Part shown: positions 9,088-17,808 of the stretch, piece after piece
Numbering within the stretch: position 1 is the stretch's first letter
Layout: the number at the start of each line of letters is the position of its first letter
Assembly: GCF_018785265.1 (NCBI RefSeq)
Contig: NZ_WQPK01000045.1
Coordinates: forward strand, 124,001-188,000
DNA length: 64,000 nt
Reading direction: 5' to 3'
Source: Collinsella aerofaciens
GTDB lineage: Bacteria; Actinomycetota; Coriobacteriia; Coriobacteriales; Coriobacteriaceae
The notes under the pieces: generated by a model
Database searches by the model: none
What the model was told of the DNA's origin: nothing
The model's input: only the letters and a program-made list of their open reading frames with translations
Translations under genes and position numbers: made by a program

Positions 9088-9398
9088 TCGCATCCCCACC
9101 AATAAGTTGCGGTGAAATACGGATTGTTTAAGCCTGTTAGGTCGCCCAACAGTCCCTATTTCACCGCAACTGCTTTTTGGGACCCATTTGTGCGGGGGAG
9201 TTGTGGAGTTGTGCAGGCAGACGAGGTTTTTCTGGAAATACGCTCCCGATGCGCGTATAGTACCGATTGTTTTGTCGGCTCCTGCTGCGTCGAGTCCAAA
9301 CCGCGAAATGCCATGAGCGGCGCGGATGCAGCCAGGAGGCACGAGGACAACCCATCGTGGCCACGCCCCGTGCTTAAAACCCCAAGAAGGAGTGAACA
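9088..9398. other. 311-bp junction between the purine cluster and the ribosomal operon
   Basis: No gene is seen. The left part holds the first copy of the 67-bp palindromic repeat. A possible -10 TATAGT is at 9256-9261 with only a weak -35 (TGGAAA at 9233-9238). The right part is an apparently untranslated leader to rplE. In most bacteria rplN and rplX precede rplE; neither is here. Confidence 0.6.
9105..9171. repeat. 67-bp palindromic repeat, copy 1
   Basis: Arms AGTTGCGGTGAAATA (9105-9119) and TATTTCACCGCAACT (9157-9171) are perfect 15-bp complements. The pairing continues imperfectly inward through GGATTGTT and AACAGTCC. Copies 2 and 3 lie at 49226-49291 and 58519-58585. Confidence 0.9.
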
Positions 9399-9956
9399 AT
9401 GGCAGAAGAGAAGTATGTGCCGCGTCTGAAGACCAAGTACAACAACGAGGTCAAGCAGCAGCTTCAGGAAAAGTTCCAGTACGAGAACGTCATGATGATC
9501 CCCAAGTTTGAGAAGATCGTCGTGAACATGGGTGTCGGCGAGGCCGCTACCGATTCCAAAGCCATCGACGGTGCCGTGCGCGACCTGCGCGCCATCACCG
9601 GCCAGCAGCCGATGATCACCCGTGCCCGCAAGTCCATCGCTACCTTCCGCCTGCGCGCTGGTATGCCGATCGGCTGCAAGGTTACCCTGCGTGGCGACCG
9701 TATGTGGGAGTTCTTCGATCGTCTGACCTCCGTCGCGATCCCCCGTATCCGCGACTTCCGCGGCATCTCCGCCAAGAGCTTCGACGGCCGTGGTAACTTC
9801 TCCATGGGCGTCACCGAGCAGCTCATCTTCCCCGAGATCGACTTCGACTCCGTCGATCACCAGCGTGGTATGGACATCACTTTCGTGACCACCGCCAACA
9901 CCGATGAGGAGGCCAAGGCCCTTCTGGACGCCTTCGGTTTCCCGTTCAAGAAATAG
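9399..9956 (+). CDS. rplE: 50S ribosomal protein L5
   Basis: A 185-residue L5, which holds 5S rRNA in the central protuberance of the large subunit. Diagnostic blocks are [26 protein letters not shown] and [19 protein letters not shown] about 8 bp upstream supports the ATG. It opens the ribosomal cluster in this window and is preceded by metabolic genes instead of rplX. An 8-bp hairpin AAGCGCCG/CGGCGCTT (9972-10001) lies between it and rpsN. Confidence 0.98.
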   Translation: MAEEKYVPRLKTKYNNEVKQQLQEKFQYENVMMIPKFEKIVVNMGVGEAATDSKAIDGAVRDLRAITGQQPMITRARKSIATFRLRAGMPIGCKVTLRGDRMWEFFDRLTSVAIPRIRDFRGISAKSFDGRGNFSMGVTEQLIFPEIDFDSVDHQRGMDITFVTTANTDEEAKALLDAFGFPFKK

Positions 9957-10035
9957 GTTCACCTGCCCTATAAGCGCCGTTCCCACAAGGGGGCGGCGCT
10001 TGGGGCGAACAATACTCTATGTGAGGAGGATATAA

Positions 10036-10221
10036 GTGGCTAAGACATCGATGATCGTCAAGTGCAATCGCAAGCAGAAGTTCTCTACTCGTGAGTACAC
10101 GCGCTGCCAGCGCTGCGGCCGTCCGCACTCTGTGTACCGCAAGTTCGGCCTGTGCCGTGTCTGCTTCCGTGAGCTTGCACTCAAGGGCGAGCTTCCCGGC
10201 GTTAAGAAGGCCAGCTGGTAA
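10036..10221 (+). CDS. rpsN: 30S ribosomal protein S14, zinc-binding type
   Basis: A 61-residue type Z S14 with Cys24-x2-Cys27 and Cys40-x2-Cys43 forming the zinc site. This is the short C+ paralogue, not the longer zinc-free form. The start is GTG at 10036, with GAGGAGG at 10023-10029. It assembles late into the small-subunit head. Zinc-repressed replacement copies exist in many actinobacteria, but none is in this window. Confidence 0.97.
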   Translation: MAKTSMIVKCNRKQKFSTREYTRCQRCGRPHSVYRKFGLCRVCFRELALKGELPGVKKASW

Positions 10222-10340
10222 GTCACTACCAGCGTTTCAAGCATCAGTTTGGAACAGGGAAAACGCGCTAAATAGGCTTTGCCGTTAAGGGCGGCGAAGA
10301 ACCAAGAGCACGTGTTCATCAAGAACGAAGGAGAATCTGT

Positions 10341-10739
10341 ATGAACCTTACAGACCCGATCGCAGATATGCTTACGCGCATCCGTAACGCTAACTCTGTG
10401 AACAAGGCCACGGTCTCCATGCCGAGCAGCAAGAAGCTCGTCGAGATCGCTCGTGTTCTGCACGAGGAGGGCTACATCGAGGGCTACGATGTCGAGGACA
10501 CCGTTCCCCAGAAGACTCTGCACATCACGCTTAAGTATGGTCCCAAGAAGGCTAAGGTCATCAACGGCATCCGCCGCATTTCCAAGCCGGGCCTGCGTAA
10601 GTACACCGGCGTTGCCGACATGCCCCGCGTCCGCGGTGGCCTTGGTACCGCCATTATTTCCACCAGCCATGGCGTTATGACCGACCGCGATGCTCGCAAG
10701 CACAACGTCGGCGGCGAGATCATCGCTTTCGTCTGGTAA
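10341..10739 (+). CDS. rpsH: 30S ribosomal protein S8
   Basis: A 132-residue S8, a primary 16S rRNA binder in the central domain. It begins MNLTDPIADMLTRIRNA and ends with GIISTS-type and GGEIIAFVW blocks typical of bacterial S8. In E. coli S8 represses the spc operon by binding mRNA near rplE; whether an equivalent site exists here was not established. GAAGGAG upstream supports the start. It follows rpsN after 119 bp. Confidence 0.97.
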   Translation: MNLTDPIADMLTRIRNANSVNKATVSMPSSKKLVEIARVLHEEGYIEGYDVEDTVPQKTLHITLKYGPKKAKVINGIRRISKPGLRKYTGVADMPRVRGGLGTAIISTSHGVMTDRDARKHNVGGEIIAFVW

Positions 10740-10772
10740 TTCGCTCGGTAGGTAGAAGGAAAGGAGATCACC

Positions 10773-11309
10773 GTGTCTCGTATCGGTAATAAGCCTGTCC
10801 AGATTCCCGCCGGAGTCGAAGTGGCAGTCAACGGCAACAACGTTGTCGTCAAGGGCCCCAAGGGCCAGCTCGAGCTCGATGTCTTTGAGAAGCTCGCTAT
10901 CAACGTCGAGGACAACGTCCTCACCGTTTCCCGTCCCGACGACGAGCGTGAGACCCGTGCCCGCCACGGCCTCACCCGCGCCCTCATCCACAACATGGTT
11001 GTTGGCGTTTCCGAGGGCTTCGAGAAGAAGCTCGAGCTCGCCGGCGTCGGTTACCGCGTGCAGCAGAAGGGCAAGAACCTCGAGTTCTCCCTGGGCTTCT
11101 CGCACCCCGTGATCGTCGAGGCTCCCGAGGGCATCACCTTCGAGGTTCCCGACAACACCCACGTGAACGTCAAGGGTATCAACAAGCAGCAGGTCGGTCA
11201 GATCGCCGCTGAGATCCGCGGCCATCGTCCTCCCGAGCCTTACAAGGGCAAGGGTATCCACTATGTTGGCGAGCACATCCGCCGCAAGCTGGGTAAGGCC
11301 GCCAAGTAG
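10773..11309 (+). CDS. rplF: 50S ribosomal protein L6
   Basis: A 178-residue L6 made of two repeated alpha/beta domains. It begins with [14 protein letters not shown] and ends with the highly conserved [15 protein letters not shown] block (here [14 protein letters not shown]). The start is GTG at 10773 after AAAGGAG. It lies near the sarcin-ricin loop and the factor-binding site. A perfect 8-bp hairpin CCAGCACC/GGTGCTGG (11335-11356) sits between it and rplR. Confidence 0.97.
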   Translation: MSRIGNKPVQIPAGVEVAVNGNNVVVKGPKGQLELDVFEKLAINVEDNVLTVSRPDDERETRARHGLTRALIHNMVVGVSEGFEKKLELAGVGYRVQQKGKNLEFSLGFSHPVIVEAPEGITFEVPDNTHVNVKGINKQQVGQIAAEIRGHRPPEPYKGKGIHYVGEHIRRKLGKAAK

Positions 11310-11384
11310 TCGTAACTGACTCACTCGCATAAGACCAGCACCCCGTTAGGTGCTGGCAAGATCAACCTTTTTAGGAGTTTACGT

Positions 11385-11753
11385 ATGAACAAGCATAAGG
11401 CGAAGCTGGAAGGCCTCAAGCGTCGTCAGCGTCGTGTTCGCGGCAAGGTCTCGGGTACCGCCGAGCGTCCGCGTCTTCGCGTGACCCGTACTAACGCCAA
11501 CATCTATGCCCAGATCATCGACGACAGCAAGGGCTCCAGCCTGACGCTCGTCTCCGCCTCGACCCTCGAGGCCGAGTTCAAGGGCACCCACACCTCGAAC
11601 AAGGAGGCTGCGGAGAAGGTCGGTCAGCTCGTTGGCAAGCGTGCCATCGAGGCCGGCATCACCAAGGTCGCTTTCGATCGTGGTGGCCGTATCTACCATG
11701 GCCGCGTCAAGGCCCTCGCCGACGGTGCTCGTGCCGCCGGTCTCGAGTTCTAG
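11385..11753 (+). CDS. rplR: 50S ribosomal protein L18
   Basis: A 122-residue L18 with a basic N terminus and the conserved [18 protein letters not shown] and [14 protein letters not shown] blocks. It binds 5S rRNA together with L5. TTAGGAG upstream supports the ATG, and rpsE begins 14 bp after the stop. Length is normal for bacterial L18. Confidence 0.97.
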   Translation: MNKHKAKLEGLKRRQRRVRGKVSGTAERPRLRVTRTNANIYAQIIDDSKGSSLTLVSASTLEAEFKGTHTSNKEAAEKVGQLVGKRAIEAGITKVAFDRGGRIYHGRVKALADGARAAGLEF

Positions 11754-11767
11754 GAGGTATGTAGCAC

Positions 11768-12292
11768 ATGGCTCGTAATCAGAAGCAGCAGCGCGAGGCC
11801 TCCGAGTTCGAGGAGCGCGTCGTTTACATCAACCGCGTGTCGAAGACCGTCAAGGGTGGTCGTCGCATGAGCCTCGTCGCTCTCGTCGTCGTTGGCGACG
11901 GCAAGGGCAACGTCGGCGTTGGCATGGGCAAGTCCGCTGAGGTGCCCATGGCCATCTCCAAGGCGTCTCTCGATGCCAAGAAGAACATGTTCCACGTGCC
12001 GGTGACCGAGCAGGGCACCATTCCGCACGAGGTTCTCGGTCACTTTGGTGCCGGCCGCATCATCATCAAGCCCGCTGTCGAGGGTACCGGCGTTATCGCC
12101 GGCGGCGCTGTGCGTCCCCTCTTCGAGCTTGCTGGCATCAAGAACGTCCTGTCCAAGTCCCTCGGTACCGACAACGGCCTCAACATCATCAAGGCTGCCG
12201 TCGAGGGCCTCAAGGAGCTCTCCAGCCCTGAGGACGTCGCGGCTCGCCGTGGCCTGACGGTCTCCGAGATGTTCGTCGGTAAGGAGAACTAA
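11768..12292 (+). CDS. rpsE: 30S ribosomal protein S5
   Basis: A 174-residue S5 with the N-terminal double-stranded-RNA-binding fold ([31 protein letters not shown]) and the C-terminal S5 domain ending GLTVSEMF. S5 contributes to decoding accuracy. AGGAGG at 11752-11757 supports the start. It is packed tightly with rplR and rpmD, whose ATG is only 2 bp past this stop. Confidence 0.97.
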   Translation: MARNQKQQREASEFEERVVYINRVSKTVKGGRRMSLVALVVVGDGKGNVGVGMGKSAEVPMAISKASLDAKKNMFHVPVTEQGTIPHEVLGHFGAGRIIIKPAVEGTGVIAGGAVRPLFELAGIKNVLSKSLGTDNGLNIIKAAVEGLKELSSPEDVAARRGLTVSEMFVGKEN

Positions 12293-12294
12293 GC

Positions 12295-12477
12295 ATGGCT
12301 GACACCATCAAGATCAAGCAGGTCCGCAGCACCAACGGTTGCAAGCAGGACCAGGTCCGTACTGTCCGTGCCCTCGGTCTCCACAGGATCCGCGAGGTTC
12401 GCGAGATTGCTGACAACGAGTCCGTCCGCGGCATGATCTTCAAGGTCAAGCACCTTGTCGAGATTGTAGAGGAGTAG
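12295..12477 (+). CDS. rpmD: 50S ribosomal protein L30
   Basis: A 60-residue L30 of the short bacterial type, with KIKQVRSTNGCKQDQ and the conserved LGLHRIREVREIADN block. It starts immediately after the rpsE stop; its Shine-Dalgarno AAGGAG lies inside the end of rpsE, so translation is coupled. rplO begins 3 bp after its stop. Confidence 0.96.
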   Translation: MADTIKIKQVRSTNGCKQDQVRTVRALGLHRIREVREIADNESVRGMIFKVKHLVEIVEE

Positions 12478-12480
12478 CAA

Positions 12481-12930
12481 ATGCAGCTTCACGATCTTAC
12501 TCCCGCGCCCGGTTCCACCAAGAACCGCAAGCGCGTCGGCCGTGGCAATTCTTCGGGTCACGGCACCACTTCTGGCCGCGGTCAGAAGGGCCAGGGTTCC
12601 CGCTCTGGCGGCACCAAGGGTGCCGGCTTCGAGGGTGGCCAGACTCCGCTGGCTATGCGCCTGCCCAAGCTTCCGGGCTTCCGCAACCCCCGTCGTATCG
12701 AGTACACCGCTGTTAACGTTGAGCGTCTCGAGCGCAAGTTCGAGGACGGCGCTGTGATCGACGGTGCCGCTCTTAAGGCCGCTCGCATCACCAAGAGCGA
12801 GTTCGAGCCCGTCAAGGTGCTCGGCAATGGTGAGCTCACCAAGAAGTTCACGGTCAAGGTCGACAAGGTCAGCGCTTCTGCGCAGGCCAAGATCGAGGCC
12901 GCCGGCGGAAAGGTCGAGCTGCCGTGCTAA
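12481..12930 (+). CDS. rplO: 50S ribosomal protein L15
   Basis: A 149-residue L15. The glycine- and arginine-rich N-terminal extension ([17 protein letters not shown]) penetrates 23S rRNA, and the globular C-terminal part ends in the [16 protein letters not shown] block. The ribosome site AGAGGAG lies within the end of rpmD. Its last 7 bases overlap the GTG start of secY, as in many spc operons. Confidence 0.97.
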   Translation: MQLHDLTPAPGSTKNRKRVGRGNSSGHGTTSGRGQKGQGSRSGGTKGAGFEGGQTPLAMRLPKLPGFRNPRRIEYTAVNVERLERKFEDGAVIDGAALKAARITKSEFEPVKVLGNGELTKKFTVKVDKVSASAQAKIEAAGGKVELPC

Positions 12931-14210
12931 ATGGTCTTAAGAATGCTTTCCGCATCAAAGAATTGCGCGAAAAGATTCTTTTTACCATAGCTATGCTCGT
13001 CGTGTACCGCATTGGTGCGCACGTTCCTGTGCCCGGCATTCCCTTCCAGGGGATGCTGGGCCTTTTCTCGACCGATAACAATTCGGTCGCCGCAGGTGCT
13101 ATGGCCCTCCTGAATCTTTTCTCTGGTGGCGCGTTGAGCTATGTTTCGGTGTTCTCCCTGGGCATCATGCCTTACATCACCAGCTCGATCATCCTCCAGA
13201 TGCTCCAGGCCGTTGTGCCTTCCCTGCATGAGCTTGCCCGCGAGGGCGAGGTCGGTCAGACCAAGATTACGCAGTATTCGCGTTACCTCACTCTGGCTCT
13301 GGCAATCCTCAACTCCGTGGGTTACCTCTTCCTCTTTAAGAGCTTCGGCATCAGCTTTACTGGCGCCGGCGCTCCCGAGATCATCTTCGACCTCATGATC
13401 GTCGGCACGCTCACCGCGGGCGCCATGCTGATCATGTGGATTGGTGAGCTCATCACCCAGCGCGGTATCGGCAATGGCATGTCGCTGATCATCTTCGCGA
13501 ACATCATGGCCGGCCTGCCGCAGGCGATCTTCTCCAGCACCGAGGGCAATGCCGGTGGCATCATCACCATGGTGATCATCTGCGCCATCATCTTGCTGGT
13601 CATCCCGCTGATTGTTTTCCTTGAGCGCGGCCAGCGCCGCATCCCGGTCTCCTACGCTAAGCGCGTCGTGGGCCGTCGCATGATGGGTGGTCAGACCACC
13701 TACCTGCCCATCAAGGTCAACACCGCGGGCGTCGTGCCGATCATCTTCGCTTCGGCGCTGCTGTACTTCCCGGCCCAGATTGCCGTGTTCTTCCCCGGCA
13801 TCGGCTGGATCCAGGCAGTTGCCTCTGCGCTTTCGACCGGTTGGCTCAACTGGGTGCTTAACGTTGTCCTCATCGTGTTCTTCGCGTACTTCTACACCTC
13901 CATGGTGTTCAACCCCGATGACACGGCCGACAACCTTAAGAAGCAGGGCGGCTTTATTCCGGGCGTCCGTCCGGGTAGGGCTACCGCGGCCTACATCAAG
14001 AACGCGCTCAACAAGATCACGCTTCCCAGCGCTGTCTTTTTGGCGCTCATCGCCATCGTGCCTTCGATCATCTTCTCCTTCACGGGTAACCAGCTGATCC
14101 AGGCATTTGGCGGCACGTCCATCCTCATCATGGTCGGCGTCGTGCTCGACACGGTCGATAAGCTCGAAGGCCAGATCAAGATGTATGATTACGATGGATT
14201 CTTTAAATAG
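12924..14210 (+). CDS. secY: protein translocase subunit SecY
   Basis: A 428-residue ten-helix channel protein of the Sec translocon, partner of SecE/SecG and of the SecA encoded at 42.1 kb. It begins [20 protein letters not shown], contains [11 protein letters not shown] (plug and helix 2 region), [13 protein letters not shown], and the cytoplasmic loop [14 protein letters not shown]. The start is GTG at 12924, overlapping rplO by 7 bp. adk follows after 18 bp. Confidence 0.97.
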   Translation: MLNGLKNAFRIKELREKILFTIAMLVVYRIGAHVPVPGIPFQGMLGLFSTDNNSVAAGAMALLNLFSGGALSYVSVFSLGIMPYITSSIILQMLQAVVPSLHELAREGEVGQTKITQYSRYLTLALAILNSVGYLFLFKSFGISFTGAGAPEIIFDLMIVGTLTAGAMLIMWIGELITQRGIGNGMSLIIFANIMAGLPQAIFSSTEGNAGGIITMVIICAIILLVIPLIVFLERGQRRIPVSYAKRVVGRRMMGGQTTYLPIKVNTAGVVPIIFASALLYFPAQIAVFFPGIGWIQAVASALSTGWLNWVLNVVLIVFFAYFYTSMVFNPDDTADNLKKQGGFIPGVRPGRATAAYIKNALNKITLPSAVFLALIAIVPSIIFSFTGNQLIQAFGGTSILIMVGVVLDTVDKLEGQIKMYDYDGFFK

Positions 14211-14228
14211 GCTAGAGGAGGATTGCTC

Positions 14229-14855
14229 ATGAACCTCGTATTGCTCGGAGCTCCGGGTGCCGGTAAGGGCACCGTCGCACAGGAGCTCGTCGCCGAGTTT
14301 GGCGTCGCTCACATTTCCACGGGCGACCTGCTGCGTGCTGCCGTCAAGGGTGGCACCGAGCTTGGTATTCAGGCTAAGAAGTACATGGACGCTGGCGAGC
14401 TTGTTCCCGACCAGCTCGTGATCGACCTTGTCAAGGATCGCCTTGCCGCCGATGACGCCCAGCAGGGCTTCATCCTCGATGGCTTCCCGCGCAACACCGC
14501 CCAGGCTGTGACGCTCGATTCCGAGCTCTCCGCCATGGGTCGCGAGATCGACTGCGCCCTTCTGGTCGATGTGGCCCCCGAGGTCATCATCGATCGTCTG
14601 TCTTCGCGTCGCACCTGCCGCGCCTGCGGTTACACCGGCACCGCTGCCGATGCCACCTGCCCCAAGTGCGGCGGCGAGATGTATCAGCGCGACGACGACA
14701 AGCCCGAGACCATCAAGAACCGTCTCGACGTCTACGAGAAGTCCACGAGCCCGCTCGTCGACTACTATCGTGGTCAGGGTCTGCTCAAGTCGGTCAACGG
14801 TGACCAGGCTCGCGAGACCGTGTACGGGGATGTCAAAGAGGCTCTCGGTCTATGA
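14229..14855 (+). CDS. adk: adenylate kinase
   Basis: A 208-residue long-lid adenylate kinase that interconverts ATP plus AMP with two ADP. The P-loop is GAPGAGKGT (7-15), followed by HISTGDLLR and DGFPRN. The LID carries a structural zinc site, Cys130-x2-Cys133 and Cys144-x2-Cys147. The ATG at 14229 is chosen over an upstream TTG because AGAGGAGG at 14214-14221 is correctly spaced. Its stop overlaps the map start in ATGA. Confidence 0.97.
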   Translation: MNLVLLGAPGAGKGTVAQELVAEFGVAHISTGDLLRAAVKGGTELGIQAKKYMDAGELVPDQLVIDLVKDRLAADDAQQGFILDGFPRNTAQAVTLDSELSAMGREIDCALLVDVAPEVIIDRLSSRRTCRACGYTGTAADATCPKCGGEMYQRDDDKPETIKNRLDVYEKSTSPLVDYYRGQGLLKSVNGDQARETVYGDVKEALGL

Positions 14856-15640
14856 TCAAGATTAAGTCTGCAACGCAAATTGAGCAGATGAAGAAGGCAG
14901 GAGCGCTATCTAAGATGGCGCTCCGCCACGTTGGAGCCATGGTTCGCCCCGGCGTGTCGACCTTCGAGCTCGATCAGCTTGCCGAGCAGATTATCCGCAT
15001 GCATGGCGGCACCCCGGCCTTTAAGGGTTACGGCGGCTTCCCGGGGACCATTTGCGCTTCGATCAACGATGCCGTGGTTCACGGTATTCCCAACCCCGAT
15101 ATGATCCTGCGCGATGGCGATATCATCTCCATCGATACGGGAGCTGTCGTTGACGGTTGGGTCGGCGATAACGCTTGGACGTTTTTCGTCGGCACCCCCA
15201 CCCCCGAGGCCAAGGCCCTGTGCGAGGTTACGCGCGATTGCCTAAAGGCTGCCATCGAGCAGGCTGTTCCCGGTAACCATATCGGGGACGTCGGGTATGC
15301 TGTTCAGTCCCTCGCCGAGTCTCACGGTTACGGCGTGCTTCGCGATTACGTGGGGCATGGCATTGGCCGCGTGATGCACGAGGACCCCAACGTTCCTAAC
15401 TATGGAAAGAAGGGGAGGGGCGTTCGCCTCCAGGCTGGTATGGTCATCGCCATCGAGCCGATGGTTACGATGGGTTCCAATCATGTGAGCACGGGCTCCG
15501 ATGGTTGGATCGTTACGACCAACGACCACCTGCCCGCCGCGCACTACGAGAACACCGTCGCCATTACCAATGACGGCCCGGTGATTCTTACCACGGATGC
15601 CCAAGGTGCTTGGTGTTCGCTCCAAGGCGGAGAAATGTAA
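14852..15640 (+). CDS. map: methionine aminopeptidase, type I
   Basis: A 262-residue type Ia enzyme that removes initiator methionine. The dinuclear metal ligands are visible: Asp in ISIDTGAVVDG, Asp in WVGDNAWTF, His in GHGIGRVMHEDP, Glu in AIEPM and Glu in HYENTVAIT. There is no N-terminal SH3 or zinc extension. Its ATG overlaps the adk stop by 4 bp, implying coupling. A large hairpin begins 11 bp after its stop. Confidence 0.96.
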   Translation: MIKIKSATQIEQMKKAGALSKMALRHVGAMVRPGVSTFELDQLAEQIIRMHGGTPAFKGYGGFPGTICASINDAVVHGIPNPDMILRDGDIISIDTGAVVDGWVGDNAWTFFVGTPTPEAKALCEVTRDCLKAAIEQAVPGNHIGDVGYAVQSLAESHGYGVLRDYVGHGIGRVMHEDPNVPNYGKKGRGVRLQAGMVIAIEPMVTMGSNHVSTGSDGWIVTTNDHLPAAHYENTVAITNDGPVILTTDAQGAWCSLQGGEM

Positions 15641-15651
15641 AAGTCGCCGCC

Positions 15652-15739
15652 CCCTGATGCCCAACCTCGCCTTTCAATTTCGAAGGCATGACCCCAAGGT
15701 CTATGCCTTCTCATTTCAAGGCGATCTTGGGCATCAGGG
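15652..15739. repeat. 88-bp long imperfect hairpin between map and infA
   Basis: The outer arms CCCTGATGCCCAA (15652-15664) and TTGGGCATCAGGG (15727-15739) pair perfectly over 13 bp. CGCCTT/AAGGCG continues the stem, then GAAGGCAT/ATGCCTTC, then GACC/GGTC closing a CCAA loop. No T-run follows. It could be a degenerate mobile palindrome or an mRNA processing structure. Confidence 0.85.
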
Positions 15740-15751
15740 AACGGCTTTGTT

Positions 15752-15833
15752 TTACATTACAAATGTAACAAGTTCCACTTAGTTGTGGAGCCATTACGAA
15801 GTTATTACGATGCGTGCATACGTGTTGTAGAAT
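15752..15833 (+). promoter_or_regulatory. infA promoter and upstream dyad
   Basis: A -35 TTACGA (15805-15810) and a -10 TAGAAT (15828-15833) are separated by exactly 17 bp, 40 bp before the infA start. A perfect dyad TTACATT-ACA-AATGTAA lies at 15752-15768. This implies that infA-rpmJ-rpsM-rpsK-rpsD-rpoA-rplQ can be transcribed independently of the genes upstream. Confidence 0.6.
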
Positions 15834-15872
15834 ACTCAATCGCTGTCGTTTTCTAGAGAAAGATGATTGCTT

Positions 15873-16091
15873 GTGAAGAAGGAAGACGCAATTGAGCTCG
15901 AGGGTACGGTAAAGGAACCGCTGCCCAACGCCATGTTTAAGGTCGAGCTCGAGAACGGTCATTCGGTTCTGTGCAATATTTCTGGCAAGATCCGAATGAA
16001 TTACATCCGCATTCTCCCCGGTGACAGGGTTGTCGTGGAGCTTTCCCCGTACGACCTGACCCGCGGTCGCATCACCTATCGCTATAAATAG
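15873..16091 (+). CDS. infA: translation initiation factor IF-1
   Basis: A 72-residue OB-fold protein with the canonical [19 protein letters not shown] start and the [17 protein letters not shown] and RGRITYRYK blocks. IF-1 occupies the ribosomal A site during initiation. The GTG at 15873 gives the standard IF-1 length; an in-frame TTG two codons earlier is the alternative. AGAGAAAGA precedes it. Its position before rpmJ and rpsM is the usual one in Gram-positive bacteria. Confidence 0.95.
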   Translation: MKKEDAIELEGTVKEPLPNAMFKVELENGHSVLCNISGKIRMNYIRILPGDRVVVELSPYDLTRGRITYRYK

Positions 16092-16093
16092 CG

Positions 16094-16154
16094 ACACGCA
16101 TACACGCTCTTTTCCGACTGCAGGCTTAGCTCAACCTACGGTCGGTTTGCGTGT
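16094..16154 (+). promoter_or_regulatory. structured leader between infA and rpmJ
   Basis: ACACGCA (16094-16100) pairs with TGCGTGT (16148-16154), and CCGAC (16114-16118) with GTCGG (16141-16145), forming an extended stem with an internal loop in the 147-bp gap. It could be a ribosomal-protein autoregulatory structure for the alpha operon, or just a processing site. Confidence 0.4.
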
Positions 16155-16238
16155 GAAGACCAGCCATAGTTTTAAACGCCTGCGGCTGGGCGAGTAGATA
16201 GTAGGGAAGTAGTTTGAGCGCTACCGAAAGGAAGAACG

Positions 16239-16352
16239 ATGAAGGTACGTCCTTCGGTCAAGAAGATGTGCGATAAGTGCAAAATCATTAGGCGCCATGG
16301 CAAGGTCCTCGTCATTTGCGAGAACCCCCGTCATAAGCAGCGTCAGGGTTAA
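16239..16352 (+). CDS. rpmJ: 50S ribosomal protein L36
   Basis: A 37-residue zinc-ribbon L36: Cys11, Cys14, Cys27 and His32 are the zinc ligands, and the sequence opens [15 protein letters not shown]. This is the zinc-binding C+ form. AAAGGAAG lies 6-8 bp before the ATG. It is followed after 14 bp by rpsM, the standard order of the alpha operon. Confidence 0.96.
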   Translation: MKVRPSVKKMCDKCKIIRRHGKVLVICENPRHKQRQG

Positions 16353-16366
16353 GAGAGGAGACTACG

Positions 16367-16741
16367 TTGGCCCGTATTAATGGTGTCGACCTCCCGCGTG
16401 AGAAGCGCGTTGAGATCGGTCTGACCTACATTTACGGCATCGGCCGCACCACTGCGACGAAGATTTGCGTCGAGTGCAACGTTAACGTGGACACGCGCGT
16501 TAAGGACCTCACCGAGGATGAGGTTAACGCCATCCGCGATTATATCGATAAGAATCAGATCATGGTTGAGGGCGACCTCCGCCGTGAGCGCAACCAGAAC
16601 GTCAAGCGCCTTATGGACATCGGCTGCAACCGCGGCCTTCGTCACCGCAAGGGCCTCCCGGTCCGCGGCCAGCGCACCCACACTAACGCTCGTACCCGCA
16701 AGGGCCCGAAGCGTCAGATCGGTGCTAAGAAGAAGAAATAA
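16367..16741 (+). CDS. rpsM: 30S ribosomal protein S13
   Basis: A 124-residue S13 opening [20 protein letters not shown], with the basic C-terminal tail [15 protein letters not shown] that contacts P-site tRNA. The start is TTG at 16367, preceded by GAGAGGAG. S13 forms the head-to-50S bridges with L5. Spacing to rpsK is 14 bp. Confidence 0.97.
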   Translation: MARINGVDLPREKRVEIGLTYIYGIGRTTATKICVECNVNVDTRVKDLTEDEVNAIRDYIDKNQIMVEGDLRRERNQNVKRLMDIGCNRGLRHRKGLPVRGQRTHTNARTRKGPKRQIGAKKKK

Positions 16742-16755
16742 GGAGCGCTAGATAG

Positions 16756-17160
16756 ATGGCTACTGCTAAGAAGAACGTTCGCGCTGCCCGTCTGAAGCGC
16801 GCGGACCGTAAGAACATTTCCGTGGGCCAGGCTCACATTCGTTCTACGTTCAACAACACGATCGTTTCGATCACCGATCCCCAGGGCAACGTCATTTCCT
16901 GGAAGTCGGCTGGCCAGGTGGGCTTCAAGGGCTCCCGTAAGTCCACGCCGTTCGCTGCCCAGATGGCTGCCGAGGCTGCTGCCAAGCAGGCCATGGAGCA
17001 CGGTATGAAGAAGGTTTCCGTCTTCGTCAAGGGCCCCGGCTCCGGTCGTGAGACCGCCATCCGCTCCCTCCAGGCTGCTGGCCTCGAGGTCTCGAGCATC
17101 CAGGACAAGACCCCCATTCCGCACAACGGCTGCCGCCCCAAGAAGCGTCGCCGCGTGTAA
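16756..17160 (+). CDS. rpsK: 30S ribosomal protein S11
   Basis: A 134-residue S11, a platform protein near the mRNA exit. The conserved blocks are [27 protein letters not shown] and the C-terminal [18 protein letters not shown] overlaps the end of rpsM. It is followed by rpsD after 19 bp. Confidence 0.97.
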   Translation: MATAKKNVRAARLKRADRKNISVGQAHIRSTFNNTIVSITDPQGNVISWKSAGQVGFKGSRKSTPFAAQMAAEAAAKQAMEHGMKKVSVFVKGPGSGRETAIRSLQAAGLEVSSIQDKTPIPHNGCRPKKRRRV

Positions 17161-17179
17161 CTGAAAGGATCGTATCAAT

Positions 17180-17776
17180 ATGGCAATCGACAGGACTCCT
17201 GTTCTTAAGCGCTGCCGTCAGCTCGGGATCGATCCCGCTGAGCTCGGTTACAGCAGCAAGAAGGAATCTATCCGTCAGCCCAAGCGCCGTCGCAAGGAAT
17301 CTGAGTACGGCATGCAGCTGCGTGAGAAGCAGAAGGTCAAGTTCATCTATGGCGTTCTGGAGAAGCAGTTCCACGGCTACTTCAACAAGGCCCGTAAGAT
17401 GAACGGCGTCACCGGTGAGAACCTCATGATCATTCTTGAGTCTCGCCTCGACAACGTCGTCTTCCGTCTGGGCTTCGCTCGCACCCGCAAAGAGGCTCGT
17501 CAGTCCGTCCGTCACGGTCACTTCACCGTGAACGGCAAGCGCGTGGACATTCCGTCCTACCGCGTCAAGGCCGGCGACGTCGTCGCTGTCGGCGAGAAGT
17601 TCCGTGACCTCCTCCCCATCAAGGAGGCCCTGATTTCCTCCGAGCGCTTTGAGGTCCCTGGCTGGCTCGAGGTCGATATCGAGAAGCTGTCTGGTAACGT
17701 GCTCGCTCTGCCGACGCGTGAGCAGATCAGCGGTGATATCAACGAGCAGCTCATCGTCGAGCTCTACTCTAAGTAG
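17180..17776 (+). CDS. rpsD: 30S ribosomal protein S4
   Basis: A 198-residue S4, a primary 16S rRNA assembly protein, with an S4 RNA-binding domain around RLDNVVFRLGFARTRKEARQ. The N-terminal region begins AIDRTPVLKRCRQLGID and lacks the zinc Cys cluster of some S4 proteins. In other bacteria S4 autoregulates its operon by binding leader mRNA. GAAAGGA precedes the start. Confidence 0.97.
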   Translation: MAIDRTPVLKRCRQLGIDPAELGYSSKKESIRQPKRRRKESEYGMQLREKQKVKFIYGVLEKQFHGYFNKARKMNGVTGENLMIILESRLDNVVFRLGFARTRKEARQSVRHGHFTVNGKRVDIPSYRVKAGDVVAVGEKFRDLLPIKEALISSERFEVPGWLEVDIEKLSGNVLALPTREQISGDINEQLIVELYSK

Positions 17777-17808
17777 TCCATCCGGGCTGCTGAGGCTGGA
17801 GGTAATAC

